Positions 1 through 9,477 of a stretch of DNA of 64,000 nucleotides are shown one piece after another. Made by a program: the position numbers and the translations under genes. Position 1 is the first letter of the stretch. Each line of letters starts with the position of its first letter. This DNA comes from Methylopila sp. 73B. Its GTDB lineage: Bacteria > Pseudomonadota > Alphaproteobacteria > Rhizobiales > Methylopilaceae. The notes below the pieces were generated by a model. It saw nothing but the letters and a program-made list of their open reading frames with translations. It was not told the DNA's origin and ran no database searches. The DNA lies in the NCBI RefSeq assembly GCF_000526315.1, contig NZ_JAFV01000001.1, forward strand, positions 2,976,001-3,040,000. Reading direction: 5' to 3'.

Positions 1-15
1 ACTGACCGTTCGCGC

Positions 16-41
16 CGGGCGGCGCGCCTGATCGCCGCCCG
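16..41 (+). promoter_or_regulatory. GC-rich hairpin upstream of choW
   Basis: A perfect 9-bp inverted repeat (16-24 and 33-41, 8-nt loop) lies ahead of choW. No T-run follows, so it is not a classical terminator. In binding-protein/permease operons such a stem often sits after the binding-protein gene and limits downstream expression. Here the preceding gene lies outside the window (a TGA is present at 3-5), so this role is inference. Confidence 0.3.
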
Positions 42-115
42 CCGCCCCGAGCCGCCTCCGCCCGCGGGGGCCTCAACGTCGCAGACATCGCTTCGCCTCG
101 AGATGAGGACTGCGC

Positions 116-973
116 ATGACCGACTGGCTGACCACCCACAAGATCCCGCTCGGACCCGTGCTCGCGACGGCGATCGAGTGGCTGACCGGCCACGGCCAGG
201 CGTTCTTCGACTTCATCGCGATCGCGCTCTCGACGCTCGTGGACGGGCTCACCGACCTCCTGCTGTGGATCCCGGCGCTGATCCTCGTCGCGGCCTTCGC
301 GATCGGCGCCTACGCGCTCCACCGCTCGATCGGCCTCGTCGTCTTCATCGTCCTGTCGCTGCTGCTGGTGATCAATCTTGGCTACTGGGAGGCGACGATG
401 CAGACGCTCTCCCTGGTGATCTGGGCGACGGCGACCTGCATCGTGATCGGCGTGCCCGTCGGCATCGCCGCCGCGCACCGGCCCTGGCTCTACCAGGCGA
501 TCCGGCCGGTGCTCGACCTGATGCAGACGATCCCGACCTTCGTGTACCTGATCCCGACGCTGGTGCTGTTCGGCCTCGGCACGGTGCCGGGCGTGATCTC
601 GACGGTGATCTTCGCGCTGCCCGCCCCGATCCGCCTGACGCAACTCGGCATCTCGACCGTGCCGGAGGCCCTGCGGGAGGCGGCGCTGGCCTATGGCGCC
701 ACGAAGCGGCAGCTGCTGTTCAAGGTGGAGCTGCCGCACGCCATGCCGACGATCCTCGCCGGCGTCACCCAATGCATCATGCTCAGCCTGTCCATGGTGG
801 TGATCGCCGCCCTGGTCGGCGCCGACGGCCTCGGCAAGCCGGTCGTGCGGGCGCTGAACTCCGTCAACATCTCCATGGGCTTCGAGGCGGGCATCGCCAT
901 CGTCATCCTCGCGATCATCCTCGATCGCGTGTGCAAGCGGCCGGAGCGTCGCGCCAAGAGGAGGTCGGCATGA
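116..973 (+). CDS. choW: Choline/betaine ABC transporter permease
   Basis: 285-residue inner-membrane permease of the ProW/OpuAB family. It has about six hydrophobic segments and the usual EAA-type loop near residues 185-210 (PEALREAALAYGATKRQ), which docks the ATPase. The first 70 residues are a hydrophobic N-terminal extension typical of ChoW/ProW. The ATG at 116 is followed four bases before the end by the ATG of the ATPase gene (ATGA overlap), so the two are translationally coupled. The bet genes that follow directly point to choline as substrate. The periplasmic binding protein (choX) is not in the window and presumably lies just upstream. Family assignment is firm; choline over betaine or proline is inferred from context. 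Confidence 0.9.
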   Translation: MTDWLTTHKIPLGPVLATAIEWLTGHGQAFFDFIAIALSTLVDGLTDLLLWIPALILVAAFAIGAYALHRSIGLVVFIVLSLLLVINLGYWEATMQTLSLVIWATATCIVIGVPVGIAAAHRPWLYQAIRPVLDLMQTIPTFVYLIPTLVLFGLGTVPGVISTVIFALPAPIRLTQLGISTVPEALREAALAYGATKRQLLFKVELPHAMPTILAGVTQCIMLSLSMVVIAALVGADGLGKPVVRALNSVNISMGFEAGIAIVILAIILDRVCKRPERRAKRRSA

Positions 974-2199
974 CCGTGACCGCCGAGCCGGGCGTCGCCG
1001 CGGCCGTTCCTGCGGGGACGCGGAGCCGCGCCGACAACGCCGTCGAACTGCGCGACCTCGCGATCATCTTCGGCCGGACGAAGGAGGCGCTCGCCCTCGC
1101 GGACCGGGGCGCGAACCGCGACGAGATCCGCGACAAGACCGGCGCGATCCTCGGCGCCTACAAGGTCGACCTCGACATCCGCAATGGCGAGATCTGCGTG
1201 CTGATGGGCCTGTCCGGCTCCGGCAAGTCGACCGTGCTGCGCGCCGTGAACGGGCTCAACACGACCGCGCGGGGCGAAGTGATGGTGCGCCACGAGGGCG
1301 CGCTGGTGGACGTCGCGACCTGCGGGGCCAAGACCCTGCGCGACATCCGCCTCAAGACCGTCTCCATGGTGTTCCAGCAGTTCGGCCTGCTGCCCTGGCG
1401 CAGCGTGCGTGACAACGTCGGCTTCGGCCTCGAGATCCGCGGCATGGGCGCGGCCGAGCGGCGCGCCATCGTCGACGAGAAGCTCGAGATGGTCGGCCTC
1501 TCGAACTGGGCCGACAAGCAGGTGCAGGAGCTCTCCGGCGGCATGCAACAGCGCGTCGGCCTCGCCCGCGCCTTCGCCACCGACGCCGACATCCTGCTGA
1601 TGGACGAGCCCTTCTCGGCGCTCGACCCGCTGATCCGCGACAAGCTGCAGGACGACCTGCTCGCGCTGCAGGAGAAGCTGCACAAGACCATCATCTTCGT
1701 CAGCCACGACCTGTCGGAGGCGCTGAAGATCGGCAACCGCATCGCCATCATGGAGGGCGGCCGCGTCGTGCAGTTCGGCGCGCCGGCCGACATCATGCTG
1801 CGCCCGGCGGACGCCTACGTCGCCGAGTTCGTGAAGCGCATGAACCCGCTCGAGGTGCTGTGCGCCGACGCGGTGATGACGCCGACCGCCAAGCTCTCCC
1901 GCGAGGCCGACACGGTGATGATGGACGGGGACGGCGGCGCAGTCGCGCTCACGCTCTGCAGCGAGGGCAGGCCGCTGACGCTGATGATCAACGGCCAGGT
2001 CCGGACGATCGGGGCGGTCGACGTCTCCGGCGCCGTCACCCGACAGGGCGACGTCGTCGTCGCGCCCGCCGAGCTGCCGCTGAAGACCGCGATCGACGTG
2101 CGTCGGCAGTCGAACTACCCGATCGCGCTCGTCGATCAGCTCGGCCGGCTCGCCGGCCTCTGCGACCACGAGGACATCTACAAGGGCCTGCTGCGATGA
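970..2199 (+). CDS. choV: Choline/betaine ABC transporter ATP-binding protein
   Basis: 409-residue ATPase of the ProV/OpuAA type that energises ChoW. Visible motifs are Walker A (GLSGSGKST, about residue 82), Q-loop (FQQFGLLPW), signature ([14 protein letters not shown]), Walker B ([13 protein letters not shown]) and H-loop (FVSHD). The long segment before Walker A is typical of this subfamily. The C-terminal 100 or so residues correspond to the regulatory (CBS-like) part of ProV, but I see no clear CBS signature. The start overlaps choW (ATGA at 970-973) and the stop overlaps betB (ATGA at 2196-2199), giving a tight choW-choV-betB unit. Confidence 0.92.
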   Translation: MTVTAEPGVAAAVPAGTRSRADNAVELRDLAIIFGRTKEALALADRGANRDEIRDKTGAILGAYKVDLDIRNGEICVLMGLSGSGKSTVLRAVNGLNTTARGEVMVRHEGALVDVATCGAKTLRDIRLKTVSMVFQQFGLLPWRSVRDNVGFGLEIRGMGAAERRAIVDEKLEMVGLSNWADKQVQELSGGMQQRVGLARAFATDADILLMDEPFSALDPLIRDKLQDDLLALQEKLHKTIIFVSHDLSEALKIGNRIAIMEGGRVVQFGAPADIMLRPADAYVAEFVKRMNPLEVLCADAVMTPTAKLSREADTVMMDGDGGAVALTLCSEGRPLTLMINGQVRTIGAVDVSGAVTRQGDVVVAPAELPLKTAIDVRRQSNYPIALVDQLGRLAGLCDHEDIYKGLLR

Positions 2200-3707
2200 C
2201 CGCCGCCGCGCGCATTCCGCCTCCCGCCGCCGCCTCTCCGCGCTTCGGCCTTCAACGGCTCCACATCGGCGGCGCTTACGTGGACGCCGTCGGCGGCGAG
2301 GCGTTCGAGACCGTGAACCCCGCGACCGGCGAGGTCCTGGCGCTCGTCCAGCAGGCCTCCGCCGCCGATGTCGACCGCGCGGTCGCCGCCGCGGCCGCCG
2401 GCCAGAAGGTCTGGGCCGCGATGACGGCGATGGAGCGCTCGCGCGTGCTGCGCCGCGCCGTCGCGCTGCTCCGCGAGCGAAACGACGAACTGGCCGAGCT
2501 CGAAACGCTCGACACCGGCAAGCCGCTGGCGGAGACGCTCTCCGTCGACGTGGTCACCGGCGCGGACGTGCTCGAGTATTACGCCGGCCTCGCGCCGGCG
2601 CTCGAAGGCCGCCAGATCCCGCTGCGCGAGACCTCGTTCGTCTACACGCGCCGGGAGCCGCTTGGCGTCGTCGCCGGCATCGGAGCCTGGAACTACCCGC
2701 TCCAGATCGCGCTCTGGAAATCGGCGCCGGCGCTCGCCGCCGGCAACGCCATGATCTTCAAGCCGAGCGAGGTGACGCCTCTCACCGCGCTGAAGCTCGC
2801 CGAGATCTACGCGGAGGCGGGGCTTCCCGCCGGCTGCTTCAACGTGCTGAACGGCGCGGGCGCGGCCGTCGGCGCGGCGCTGACCGAGCATCCGGGGATC
2901 GCCAAGGTCTCGTTCACCGGCGGCACGGCCACAGGCAAGAAGGTGATGGCCTCGGCCTCCGCCTCGACGCTCAAGGACGTCACCATGGAGCTCGGCGGCA
3001 AGTCGCCGCTGATCGTGCTCGACGACGCCGACCTCGACCGCGCCGCTGACATCGCGATGGCCGCGAACTTCTTCTCCACCGGCCAGGTCTGCACCAACGG
3101 CACCCGCGTCTTCGTGGGCCGGCCGCTCATGGCGGCGTTCGAGGCGAAGGTGGTCGAACGCGCGAAGCGCATCCGCCTCGGCGACCCGCTCGACCGCGCC
3201 ACCAACTTCGGGCCGCTCGTCAGCTTCGCGCACCGCGACAAGGTGCTGTCCTACATCGCGCGCGGCAAGGCCGCCGGGGCGCGGCTGCTGACCGGCGGCG
3301 GGGCGCCGGAGGGCGCGGCCTTCGCGAACGGCGCCTATGTCCAGCCGACGATCTTCGCCGACTGCACGGACGACATGGACATCGTGCGCGACGAGATCTT
3401 CGGCCCCGTGATGAGCCTGCTCGCCTACGACACCGAGGACGAGGCCGTCGCCCGCGCCAACGCTACGACCTACGGCCTCGCGGCCGGCGTCGTCACCCGC
3501 GACCTCGCCCGCGCGCACCGGGTCATCCATCGGCTCGAGGCCGGCATCTGCTGGATCAACACCTGGGGCGAGTCGCCGGCCGAGATGCCGGTCGGCGGCT
3601 ACAAGCAGTCCGGCGTCGGCCGCGAGAATGGGATCGAGACGTTGGAGCGCTACACGCAGTGCAAGTCGGTTCAGGTCGAGCTCGGAGACTTCGCCGCAGT
3701 GTTCTGA
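2196..3707 (+). CDS. betB: Betaine aldehyde dehydrogenase
   Basis: 503-residue aldehyde dehydrogenase that oxidises betaine aldehyde to glycine betaine with NAD(P)+, in the cytoplasm. Seen: the N-terminal substrate/cofactor region ([19 protein letters not shown]), the KPSE motif, the FTGG nucleotide-binding turn, catalytic Glu in MELGGKSP, and the catalytic cysteine in [14 protein letters not shown], which is the version typical of BADHs. Start ATG 2196 overlaps the choV stop. It precedes betA, whereas many enteric operons read betIBA; no betI regulator is in the window. Classification as BetB is strengthened by its neighbours betA and choVW. Confidence 0.93.
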   Translation: MTAAARIPPPAAASPRFGLQRLHIGGAYVDAVGGEAFETVNPATGEVLALVQQASAADVDRAVAAAAAGQKVWAAMTAMERSRVLRRAVALLRERNDELAELETLDTGKPLAETLSVDVVTGADVLEYYAGLAPALEGRQIPLRETSFVYTRREPLGVVAGIGAWNYPLQIALWKSAPALAAGNAMIFKPSEVTPLTALKLAEIYAEAGLPAGCFNVLNGAGAAVGAALTEHPGIAKVSFTGGTATGKKVMASASASTLKDVTMELGGKSPLIVLDDADLDRAADIAMAANFFSTGQVCTNGTRVFVGRPLMAAFEAKVVERAKRIRLGDPLDRATNFGPLVSFAHRDKVLSYIARGKAAGARLLTGGGAPEGAAFANGAYVQPTIFADCTDDMDIVRDEIFGPVMSLLAYDTEDEAVARANATTYGLAAGVVTRDLARAHRVIHRLEAGICWINTWGESPAEMPVGGYKQSGVGRENGIETLERYTQCKSVQVELGDFAAVF

Positions 3708-3720
3708 GTCGCGGCTCCCG

Positions 3721-3839
3721 GCGTGCTTCGAGACGCGAACCTTCGGTTCGCTCCTCAGCATGAGGAGCGTTGAGAGAATGAAGTCGCGCCGATCTTCCTC
3801 ATGCTGAGGAACCGCCAAAGGCGGCGTCTCGAAGCACGC
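3721..3839. repeat. Palindromic intergenic element between betB and betA
   Basis: A 119-bp element bounded by 16-bp perfect inverted arms (3721-3736 and 3824-3839, containing CTTCGAGACG). Inside it are further short palindromes: GAACC-TTC-GGTTC at 3737-3749, CTCCTCA-GCA-TGAGGAG at 3751-3767 and TTCCTCA-TGC-TGAGGAA at 3795-3811. It resembles repeats scattered in Hyphomicrobiales genomes (CTTCGAGACG...CCTCAGCATGAGG). It fills almost the whole betB-betA gap, so it may be transcribed and fold in the mRNA. Confidence 0.75.
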
Positions 3840-3868
3840 GGAGACGGCGCAGCAACCCGACCGTACCC

Positions 3869-5569
3869 ATGGCTCAGACACCCAAGCGTGAATTCGACTA
3901 CATCGTCATCGGCGCCGGTTCCGCAGGCAACGTGCTGGCGACGCGCCTGACCGAGGACGCGGACGTCTCCGTCCTGCTGCTGGAGGCGGGCGGGCCGGAC
4001 TACCGGCTCGACTTCCGCACCCAGATGCCTGCGGCGCTGGCCTTTCCGCTGCAGGGCCGGCGCTACAACTGGGCCTACCTCACCGATCCCGAGCCCCACA
4101 TGAACGGCCGCCGCATGGAGTGCGGCCGCGGCAAGGGGCTGGGCGGCTCCTCGCTGATCAACGGCATGTGCTACATCCGCGGCAACGCCCTGGACTTCGA
4201 CGGCTGGGCGCAGGCGCCGGGCCTGGGCGACTGGACCTACGCCGACTGCCTGCCCTATTTCCGCAAGTCCGAGACCCGCGACGTCGGGCCGAACGCCTAT
4301 CATGGCGGCGACGGCCCGGTCTCGGTGACCACCTCGAAGCCGGGCGTCAACCCGCTGTTCGAGGCGATGGTCGCCGCCGGCGTGCAGGCGGGCTACCCCC
4401 GCACCGACGACCTGAACGGCTACCAGCAGGAGGGCTTCGGCCCGATGGACCGCACGGTGACGCCGAAGGGCCGTCGCTCCTCCACCGCGCGCGGCTATCT
4501 CGACCAGGCCAAGGGTCGGCCGAACCTCACCATCGTCACCCACGCCACCACGGACCGGATCCTGTTTTCAGGCCGCCGCGCCGTCGGCGTGTCCTACCTC
4601 GTGGGCGCGAGCGACGCGCCCGTCGTCGCCCACGCCCGCCGCGAAGTGCTCCTCTCGGCGGGCGCGATCGCCTCGCCGCAGATCCTCCAGCGCTCCGGCG
4701 TCGGCCCCACCGCGCTGCTGCGCGAGGTCGGCGCGCCGGTCGTGCAGGACCTGCCGGGCGTGGGCCGGAATCTGCAGGACCACCTCGAGATGTACCTGCA
4801 GTACGAATGCGTGAAGCCGGTGTCGCTGGCGCCGGCGCTGAAGTGGTGGAACCAGCCGAAGATCGGCGCAGAGTGGTTGTTCGCCGGCAAAGGACTTGGC
4901 GCCTCGAACCAGTTCGAAGCCGGCGGCTTCATCCGCTCGAGCTCGGAGTTCGCCTGGCCGAACATCCAGTTCCACTTCCTGCCGGTCGCGATCTCCTACA
5001 ACGGCACGAACGCCTTCGAGGGCCACGGCTTCCAGGCCCACGTTGGCTCCATGCGCTCCCCCAGCCGCGGCCGGATCGCGCTGACCTCCATGGACCCCCG
5101 CGCGCACCCATCGATCCTGTTCAACTACATGAGCCACGACCAGGACTGGCGCGAGTTCCGCGACGGGATCCGCCTCACCCGCGAGATCATGCGCCAGCCG
5201 GCGCTCGACCCCTACCGCGGCCGCGAGATCAGCCCGGGCGACCCGCGCCAGAGCGACGCCGACCTCGACGCCTTCATCCGCGAGCACGCCGAGACCGCCT
5301 ACCACCCCTCCTGCTCCTGCAAGATGGGCGAGGATGAGACGGCGGTGGTCGACGGCCAGGGCCGCGTGCACGGGATCGAGGGCCTGCGCGTGGTCGACGC
5401 CTCGATCATGCCGCTGATCATCACCGGCAATCTCAACGCCACCACGATCATGATGGCGGAGAAGATCGCCGACCGGATCCGCGGCCGGGCGCCGCTCGCC
5501 CGCAGCGACGCGCCCTACTTCGTCGCCGGCGACGCGCCGGTTAAGCGCCCGGCGCAACGGGCGGCCTAA
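3869..5569 (+). CDS. betA: Choline dehydrogenase
   Basis: 566-residue GMC-family flavoprotein that oxidises choline to betaine aldehyde, membrane associated and coupled to the respiratory chain. Seen: the FAD-binding motif [15 protein letters not shown] at residues 14-28, GMC signature 1 ([20 protein letters not shown], about residue 87 on), GMC signature 2 ([16 protein letters not shown]), the active-site histidine in HPSCSCKMG and the second catalytic region [13 protein letters not shown]. Length is usual for BetA. ATG 3869 is the first start after the palindromic element. With betB and choVW it forms the choline-to-betaine module. Confidence 0.94.
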   Translation: MAQTPKREFDYIVIGAGSAGNVLATRLTEDADVSVLLLEAGGPDYRLDFRTQMPAALAFPLQGRRYNWAYLTDPEPHMNGRRMECGRGKGLGGSSLINGMCYIRGNALDFDGWAQAPGLGDWTYADCLPYFRKSETRDVGPNAYHGGDGPVSVTTSKPGVNPLFEAMVAAGVQAGYPRTDDLNGYQQEGFGPMDRTVTPKGRRSSTARGYLDQAKGRPNLTIVTHATTDRILFSGRRAVGVSYLVGASDAPVVAHARREVLLSAGAIASPQILQRSGVGPTALLREVGAPVVQDLPGVGRNLQDHLEMYLQYECVKPVSLAPALKWWNQPKIGAEWLFAGKGLGASNQFEAGGFIRSSSEFAWPNIQFHFLPVAISYNGTNAFEGHGFQAHVGSMRSPSRGRIALTSMDPRAHPSILFNYMSHDQDWREFRDGIRLTREIMRQPALDPYRGREISPGDPRQSDADLDAFIREHAETAYHPSCSCKMGEDETAVVDGQGRVHGIEGLRVVDASIMPLIITGNLNATTIMMAEKIADRIRGRAPLARSDAPYFVAGDAPVKRPAQRAA

Positions 5570-5583
5570 CTGCGGAGCCCGGT

Positions 5584-6027
5584 TCAGCGGCCCGCGCGCT
5601 GGACGAGAATCTCCGACAGGTTGGTCTCGATCCAGTCCGCGAGCGCGTTGACCTTCTCGGCGGCCCCGCGGCCAAGTGGGGTCAGGCTGTACTCCACGTG
5701 CGGCGGCACGACCGGCAGCGCGCGGCGCTCCACCAGCCCGTCCTCCTCCAGCGCCTTCAGCGTCTGCGCGAGCATACGCTCGCTGACGCCGTTCACCCGG
5801 CGGCGCAACGCGCTGAAGCGCAGCGTTCCGGACCGAAGCGCGACCAGCGCCAGCACGCCCCACCGGCTCGTCATGTGCTGCATAATCTCGCGCGACGGGC
5901 AGCGCACGGAAAACACGTCGCCGCGCGCCATGCGCTCCTCGAGCGGCGCGCCCGTGGTCAGGGGATCGGTCACCGCGCCGTCCGTTTCCAGAGAGCTCGC
6001 CTTCGCGCTGTTCGTGGCCGCCACCAT
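5584..6027 (-). CDS. HxlR-family transcriptional regulator
   Basis: 147-residue winged-helix regulator of the HxlR (YtfH/QorR/YodB) family. The core starts at about residue 43 (CPSREIMQHMTSRWGVLAL); the recognition region is FSALRRRVNGVSERMLAQTL and the wing ends in EYSLTPLGR. The start ATG at 6025-6027 has an AAGGG on the minus strand just upstream; a later ATG at residue 33 is possible. It is divergent from a qorB-like quinone reductase gene 84 bp away, the same pairing as ytfH/ytfG in enterics and qorR/qor2 in corynebacteria. Members of this family often sense quinones or electrophiles through a cysteine; one Cys is present at residue 43. Confidence 0.85.
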   Translation of the reverse strand: MVAATNSAKASSLETDGAVTDPLTTGAPLEERMARGDVFSVRCPSREIMQHMTSRWGVLALVALRSGTLRFSALRRRVNGVSERMLAQTLKALEEDGLVERRALPVVPPHVEYSLTPLGRGAAEKVNALADWIETNLSEILVQRAGR

Positions 6028-6051
6028 ACTTACCCTTGTGTGCGTACTTAC
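6027..6051. promoter_or_regulatory. TACTTAC direct repeats in the HxlR-qorB divergent promoter
   Basis: The 84-bp gap between the HxlR gene and qorB holds two TACTTAC copies, at 6027-6033 and 6045-6051, 18 bp apart, in an AT-richer stretch. HxlR-type regulators usually bind such gaps and repress both genes, so these repeats are a candidate operator. Only the repeats themselves are seen; binding is inferred. Confidence 0.35.
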
Positions 6052-6111
6052 TAAAAGGAAGCTAGGGCGATAAGTGGAAGGACGCAACGGCGCACCACGG
6101 AAGGACACGCC

Positions 6112-6966
6112 ATGTTCGCCATCACCGGAGCTGCCGGCCAGCTCGGCCGCCTCGTCATCGACGCTCTGACCAAGACCATCGCCGCCGACCGCATCGTCGC
6201 CGCCGTGCGCACGCCGTCCAAGGCCGCGGACCTCGCCGCGCGGGGCGTCCACGTGCGCGAGGCCGACTATGATCGCCCCGAAACCTTGGCCGCGGCGTTC
6301 GCGGGCGTCGAAAAGCTGCTGCTGATCTCGTCGAGCGAGATCGGCCGGCGCGTCGCCCAGCACCAGGCCGCGATCGACGCCGCGCGCGCCGCGGGCGTCA
6401 GCCTCGTCGCCTACACCAGCGTCCTGCGCGCGCCGACCTCCGCGCTCGGCTTGGCCGAGGAACACCGCCAGACCGAGGCGGCGCTCGGCGCCTCCGGCCT
6501 CCCCCACGCCCTGCTCCGCAACGGCTGGTACACCGAGAACTATCTTGCGAGCGTCCCGGCGGCGCTGGCGCACTGCGCGGTCTTCGGCGCGGCGGGCGAG
6601 GGCCGCATCGCCGGCGCCGCCCGCGCCGATTACGCCGAGGCCGCAGCCGCCGTGCTGACGCGGGACGACCAGGCCGGCGCGGTCTGGGAACTTGCCGGCG
6701 CGCCGGGCTGGACGCTGGCGGACTTCGCGGCCGAACTCAGCCGCCAGACCGGACGGACGATCCCCTACCGCGACCTGAGCGAGGCGGACTACGCCGCGGC
6801 GTTGCTGCAGGCCGGCCTCCCCGAACCGGTCGCGCGGCTGCTGGCTGACAGCGACGCCGCCGCGGCGAAGGGCGCGCTCGACGGCTCCGGCGACGATCTC
6901 CGCCGGCTGATCGGCCGTGCGTCGACGCCGCTTGCGGACAGCGTCGCTCAGGCGTTGAAGGGCTGA
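6112..6966 (+). CDS. qorB: NmrA-like NAD(P)H:quinone oxidoreductase (QorB/YtfG type)
   Basis: 284-residue protein with an N-terminal Rossmann motif (ITGAAGQLGRLVIDAL, residues 4-19) and an overall pattern matching the QorB/YtfG group of atypical short-chain dehydrogenases that reduce quinones with NADPH. ISSSEIGRR and LLRNGWYTENY are characteristic. The start is ATG 6112 after an AAGGA-like site. It is divergent from the HxlR regulator, which probably represses it until quinones appear. The broader NmrA/NAD(P)-binding assignment is safe; quinone as the substrate rests on the family and the neighbour. Confidence 0.85.
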   Translation: MFAITGAAGQLGRLVIDALTKTIAADRIVAAVRTPSKAADLAARGVHVREADYDRPETLAAAFAGVEKLLLISSSEIGRRVAQHQAAIDAARAAGVSLVAYTSVLRAPTSALGLAEEHRQTEAALGASGLPHALLRNGWYTENYLASVPAALAHCAVFGAAGEGRIAGAARADYAEAAAAVLTRDDQAGAVWELAGAPGWTLADFAAELSRQTGRTIPYRDLSEADYAAALLQAGLPEPVARLLADSDAAAAKGALDGSGDDLRRLIGRASTPLADSVAQALKG

Positions 6967-6987
6967 GGCAGATCAGGTCGCGCGCGC

Positions 6988-7998
6988 TCACTCTGCCGCG
7001 CGCGCGGCCGCTTGCGGCGTCGGGATCTTCCGCTCCGCGCTCGGCGGGCGGCCGAAGCCTTCGAAATAGGCGCGGGAGAAGTGCGAGGCCGAGGAGAACC
7101 CGCATTCCAGCGCGATCGACAGGATCGGCATTGAGGTCTGGCGGATCAGCGTCCGCGCCCGCTCCAGCCGGATCTTGAGGTAGCGCTTGGCCGGCGACTG
7201 GCCGAGGTACTTGAAGAACAGCCGCTCGAGCTGCCGGGTCGAGAGGTTGACCGCGTCCGCCAGCTCCTGGCTCGACAGCGGCTCCTCGATGCGCTCCTCC
7301 ATCAGCTGCACGACCTTCAGCAGCTTGGGGTGCGCCACCCCCAGGCGCATGCGCAGGTCCATCCGCTGGCCTTCGCCCGCCTCCCGGATGCGGTGGTGCA
7401 GCAGCTGCTGCGCCACCTCGGAGGCGAGCGCGTGGCCGTGGTCGCGGGCGATCACCGCCAGCATCATGTCGGCCGCCGCGAAGCCGCCGGCGCAGGTCAG
7501 CCGGTCGCGGTCGATCTCGTAGAGCTCGGATTCGAGCTCCATCTCCGGATGCTGGGCCGCGAGGCTCGCGAGGTTCTCCCAGTGGATGGTCGCCCGGTAG
7601 CCGTCGAGCAGGCCGGCGCGCGCCAGCACGTAGGGCCCGGTGCAGAGCGCGCCGAGCGTCTTCCGGCGCGACGCGAGGCGCCGCAGCAGCACGGTGAGCG
7701 CGGCGTGATCCGCCTTCTCCACGTCGACGCCGCCGCAGACGAAGGCCATGTCGAGGTCCGGCGCATCATTGAAGCGGCCGTCGACCGCCACCGCCACGCC
7801 GTTCGAGGCGGCGCAGGACAGGCCGCCATCGGAATAGAGCGCGAGCGCATAGAGATCGCGCCCGGCCTCGCGGTTCGCGAGCCGCAGCGGCTCGATCGCA
7901 GCCGCGAAGGCGATCATCGAGAACCGCTCCACCAGCAGGAAGCCGACCTTGCGGGGCCCTTCCCCTCCGAAGCTCTGCGGCGTCACGTGCGAACCCAT
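6988..7998 (-). CDS. gbdR: GlxA/GbdR-like AraC-family regulator
   Basis: 336-residue regulator with an N-terminal class I glutamine amidotransferase/DJ-1-like domain (residues 18-190; GALCTGPYVLARAGLLDG around the nucleophile elbow) and a C-terminal AraC double HTH (about 225-325; LECGFSSASHFSRAYFEGFG). This architecture is that of GbdR, CdhR and GlxA. GbdR senses glycine betaine or dimethylglycine in Pseudomonas and activates gbc, dgc and sox genes. Here it is divergent from soxBDAG and in the middle of the betaine-degradation block, which makes a GbdR-like role likely. The symbol is by analogy; the ligand is not visible in the sequence. Confidence 0.8.
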   Translation of the reverse strand: MGSHVTPQSFGGEGPRKVGFLLVERFSMIAFAAAIEPLRLANREAGRDLYALALYSDGGLSCAASNGVAVAVDGRFNDAPDLDMAFVCGGVDVEKADHAALTVLLRRLASRRKTLGALCTGPYVLARAGLLDGYRATIHWENLASLAAQHPEMELESELYEIDRDRLTCAGGFAAADMMLAVIARDHGHALASEVAQQLLHHRIREAGEGQRMDLRMRLGVAHPKLLKVVQLMEERIEEPLSSQELADAVNLSTRQLERLFFKYLGQSPAKRYLKIRLERARTLIRQTSMPILSIALECGFSSASHFSRAYFEGFGRPPSAERKIPTPQAAARAAE

Positions 7999-8014
7999 TC
8001 GGCGCTCCCGGCGC

Positions 8015-8047
8015 GGGTGATTTTCACCCCGCCATGATCTGCGTCAA
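8015..8047. promoter_or_regulatory. Inverted repeat and FNR/FixK-like box upstream of soxB
   Basis: The 213-bp divergent region between the GbdR-like gene and soxB carries GGGTGA-TTT-TCACCC (8015-8029), a candidate operator. Immediately after it is ATGAT-CTGC-GTCAA (8034-8047), one mismatch per half from the TTGAT-N4-ATCAA box bound by FNR/FixK proteins. No other strong signal was seen in this gap. Both assignments are pattern matches only. Confidence 0.35.
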
Positions 8048-8211
8048 TGCAAGATTGGAGCCGTTCGAACAAGACGCCGCAGTCCCGCCCCCAGCCGGCG
8101 CCCGGCGCTTTCGCGGAACGCCCGTCGCAAAAGCTGAAATCGCGGTCGCCTGCGGGCAAGCCGGCGAGAGGAGCCGGCGGCACGATCCCTCCCATCACGC
8201 GAGGTGGATCG

Positions 8212-9465
8212 ATGCGCCGTTTCTCACTTGCATCCCTTCTGTCGGAAGCCGTCGGCGGCCATCAGGGCTGGGGCCGCCAGTGGCGCGCGCCGGAGCCGAA
8301 GCCGTCCTACGACGTCGTCATCGTCGGCGGCGGCGGCCACGGCCTCGCCACCGCCTATTATCTCGCGACCGTGCACAGAATCACCAACGTCGCCGTGGTC
8401 GAGAAGGGCTGGATCGGCGGAGGCAACACCGGCCGCAACACCACGATCATCCGCTCGAACTACCTCTACGACGAGAGCGCGCATCTCTACGAGCACGCGC
8501 TCAAGCTCTGGGAGGGCCTGTCCCAAGAGCTGAACTACAACGTGATGTTCTCGCAGCGCGGCGTGCTCATGCTCGCGCACAACATCCACGACATCCAGAG
8601 CTTCAAGCGCCACGTCTACGCCAACCGCCTGAACGGGATCGACAACGAGTGGCTGTCGGCGGAGGAGTGCAAGGCGTTCTGCCCGCCGCTGAACATCTCT
8701 CGCGACGCGCGCTACCCCGTGCTCGGCGGCGCGCTGCAGCGCCGGGCCGGCACCGCGCGCCACGACGCCGTGGCCTGGGGCTACGCCCGCGGCGCCGACG
8801 CCCGCGGGGTCGACATCATCCAGAACTGCGAGGTCACCGGCGTCCGCCGCGACGCCTCAGGCGCCGCGATCGGCGTCGAGACCACCCGCGGCTTCATCGG
8901 CGCGAAGCGCGTCGGCGTGGTCGCGGCGGGCAACACCTCGCGCGTGATGGACATGGCCGGCGTCCGCATGCCGCTCGAGAGCTACCCGCTGCAGGCGCTG
9001 GTGTCGGAGCCGGTCAAGCCGGTGTTCCCCTGCGTCGTGATGTCGAACGCCGTGCACGCCTACATCTCGCAGTCCGACAAGGGCGAACTCGTCATCGGCG
9101 CCGGGACCGACCAGTACACCTCCTACAGCCAACAGGGCGGCCTCCACATCACCACCCACACGCTGGACGCGATCTGCGAGATCTTCCCGCAGTTCACGCG
9201 CATGCGGATGCTGCGCTCCTGGGGCGGCATCGTCGACGTGACGCCGGACCGCTCGCCGATCATCGGCCGGACGCCTGTGCAGAACCTGTTCGTAAACTGT
9301 GGATGGGGCACCGGCGGCTTCAAGGCCACGCCCGGCTCCGGCCATGTCTTCGCCCACACGCTGGCGACGGGAGAGCCCCACCCGATCAACGCGCCGTTCA
9401 CGCTGGACCGCTTCCGCACCGGCCGCCTGATCGACGAAGCCGCCGCCGCGGCCGTCGCGCACTGA
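8212..9465 (+). CDS. soxB: Sarcosine oxidase beta subunit
   Basis: 417-residue FAD-dependent subunit of heterotetrameric sarcosine oxidase, which demethylates sarcosine to glycine and, with THF, gives 5,10-methylene-THF plus H2O2. The dinucleotide-binding motif is [18 protein letters not shown] near residue 28, and the conserved [18 protein letters not shown] region carries the covalent FMN-type histidine neighbourhood of the family. The start was placed at ATG 8212, which has GAGGTGG eight bases upstream and begins the usual MRRFS N-terminus; the reading frame stays open upstream but without homology. soxD follows after 12 bases. Confidence 0.94.
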   Translation: MRRFSLASLLSEAVGGHQGWGRQWRAPEPKPSYDVVIVGGGGHGLATAYYLATVHRITNVAVVEKGWIGGGNTGRNTTIIRSNYLYDESAHLYEHALKLWEGLSQELNYNVMFSQRGVLMLAHNIHDIQSFKRHVYANRLNGIDNEWLSAEECKAFCPPLNISRDARYPVLGGALQRRAGTARHDAVAWGYARGADARGVDIIQNCEVTGVRRDASGAAIGVETTRGFIGAKRVGVVAAGNTSRVMDMAGVRMPLESYPLQALVSEPVKPVFPCVVMSNAVHAYISQSDKGELVIGAGTDQYTSYSQQGGLHITTHTLDAICEIFPQFTRMRMLRSWGGIVDVTPDRSPIIGRTPVQNLFVNCGWGTGGFKATPGSGHVFAHTLATGEPHPINAPFTLDRFRTGRLIDEAAAAAVAH

Positions 9466-9477
9466 GGGGATCGAACC

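Noticed and set aside
1-115. C-terminal end of choX
   Set aside because: Only a TGA at 3-5 is visible; with fewer than two codons nothing can be assigned.
8034-8211. Upstream extensions of soxB
   Set aside because: The frame is open from 8047, but conserved sequence and the GAGGTGG site place the start at 8212; the upstream part contains likely regulatory sites.
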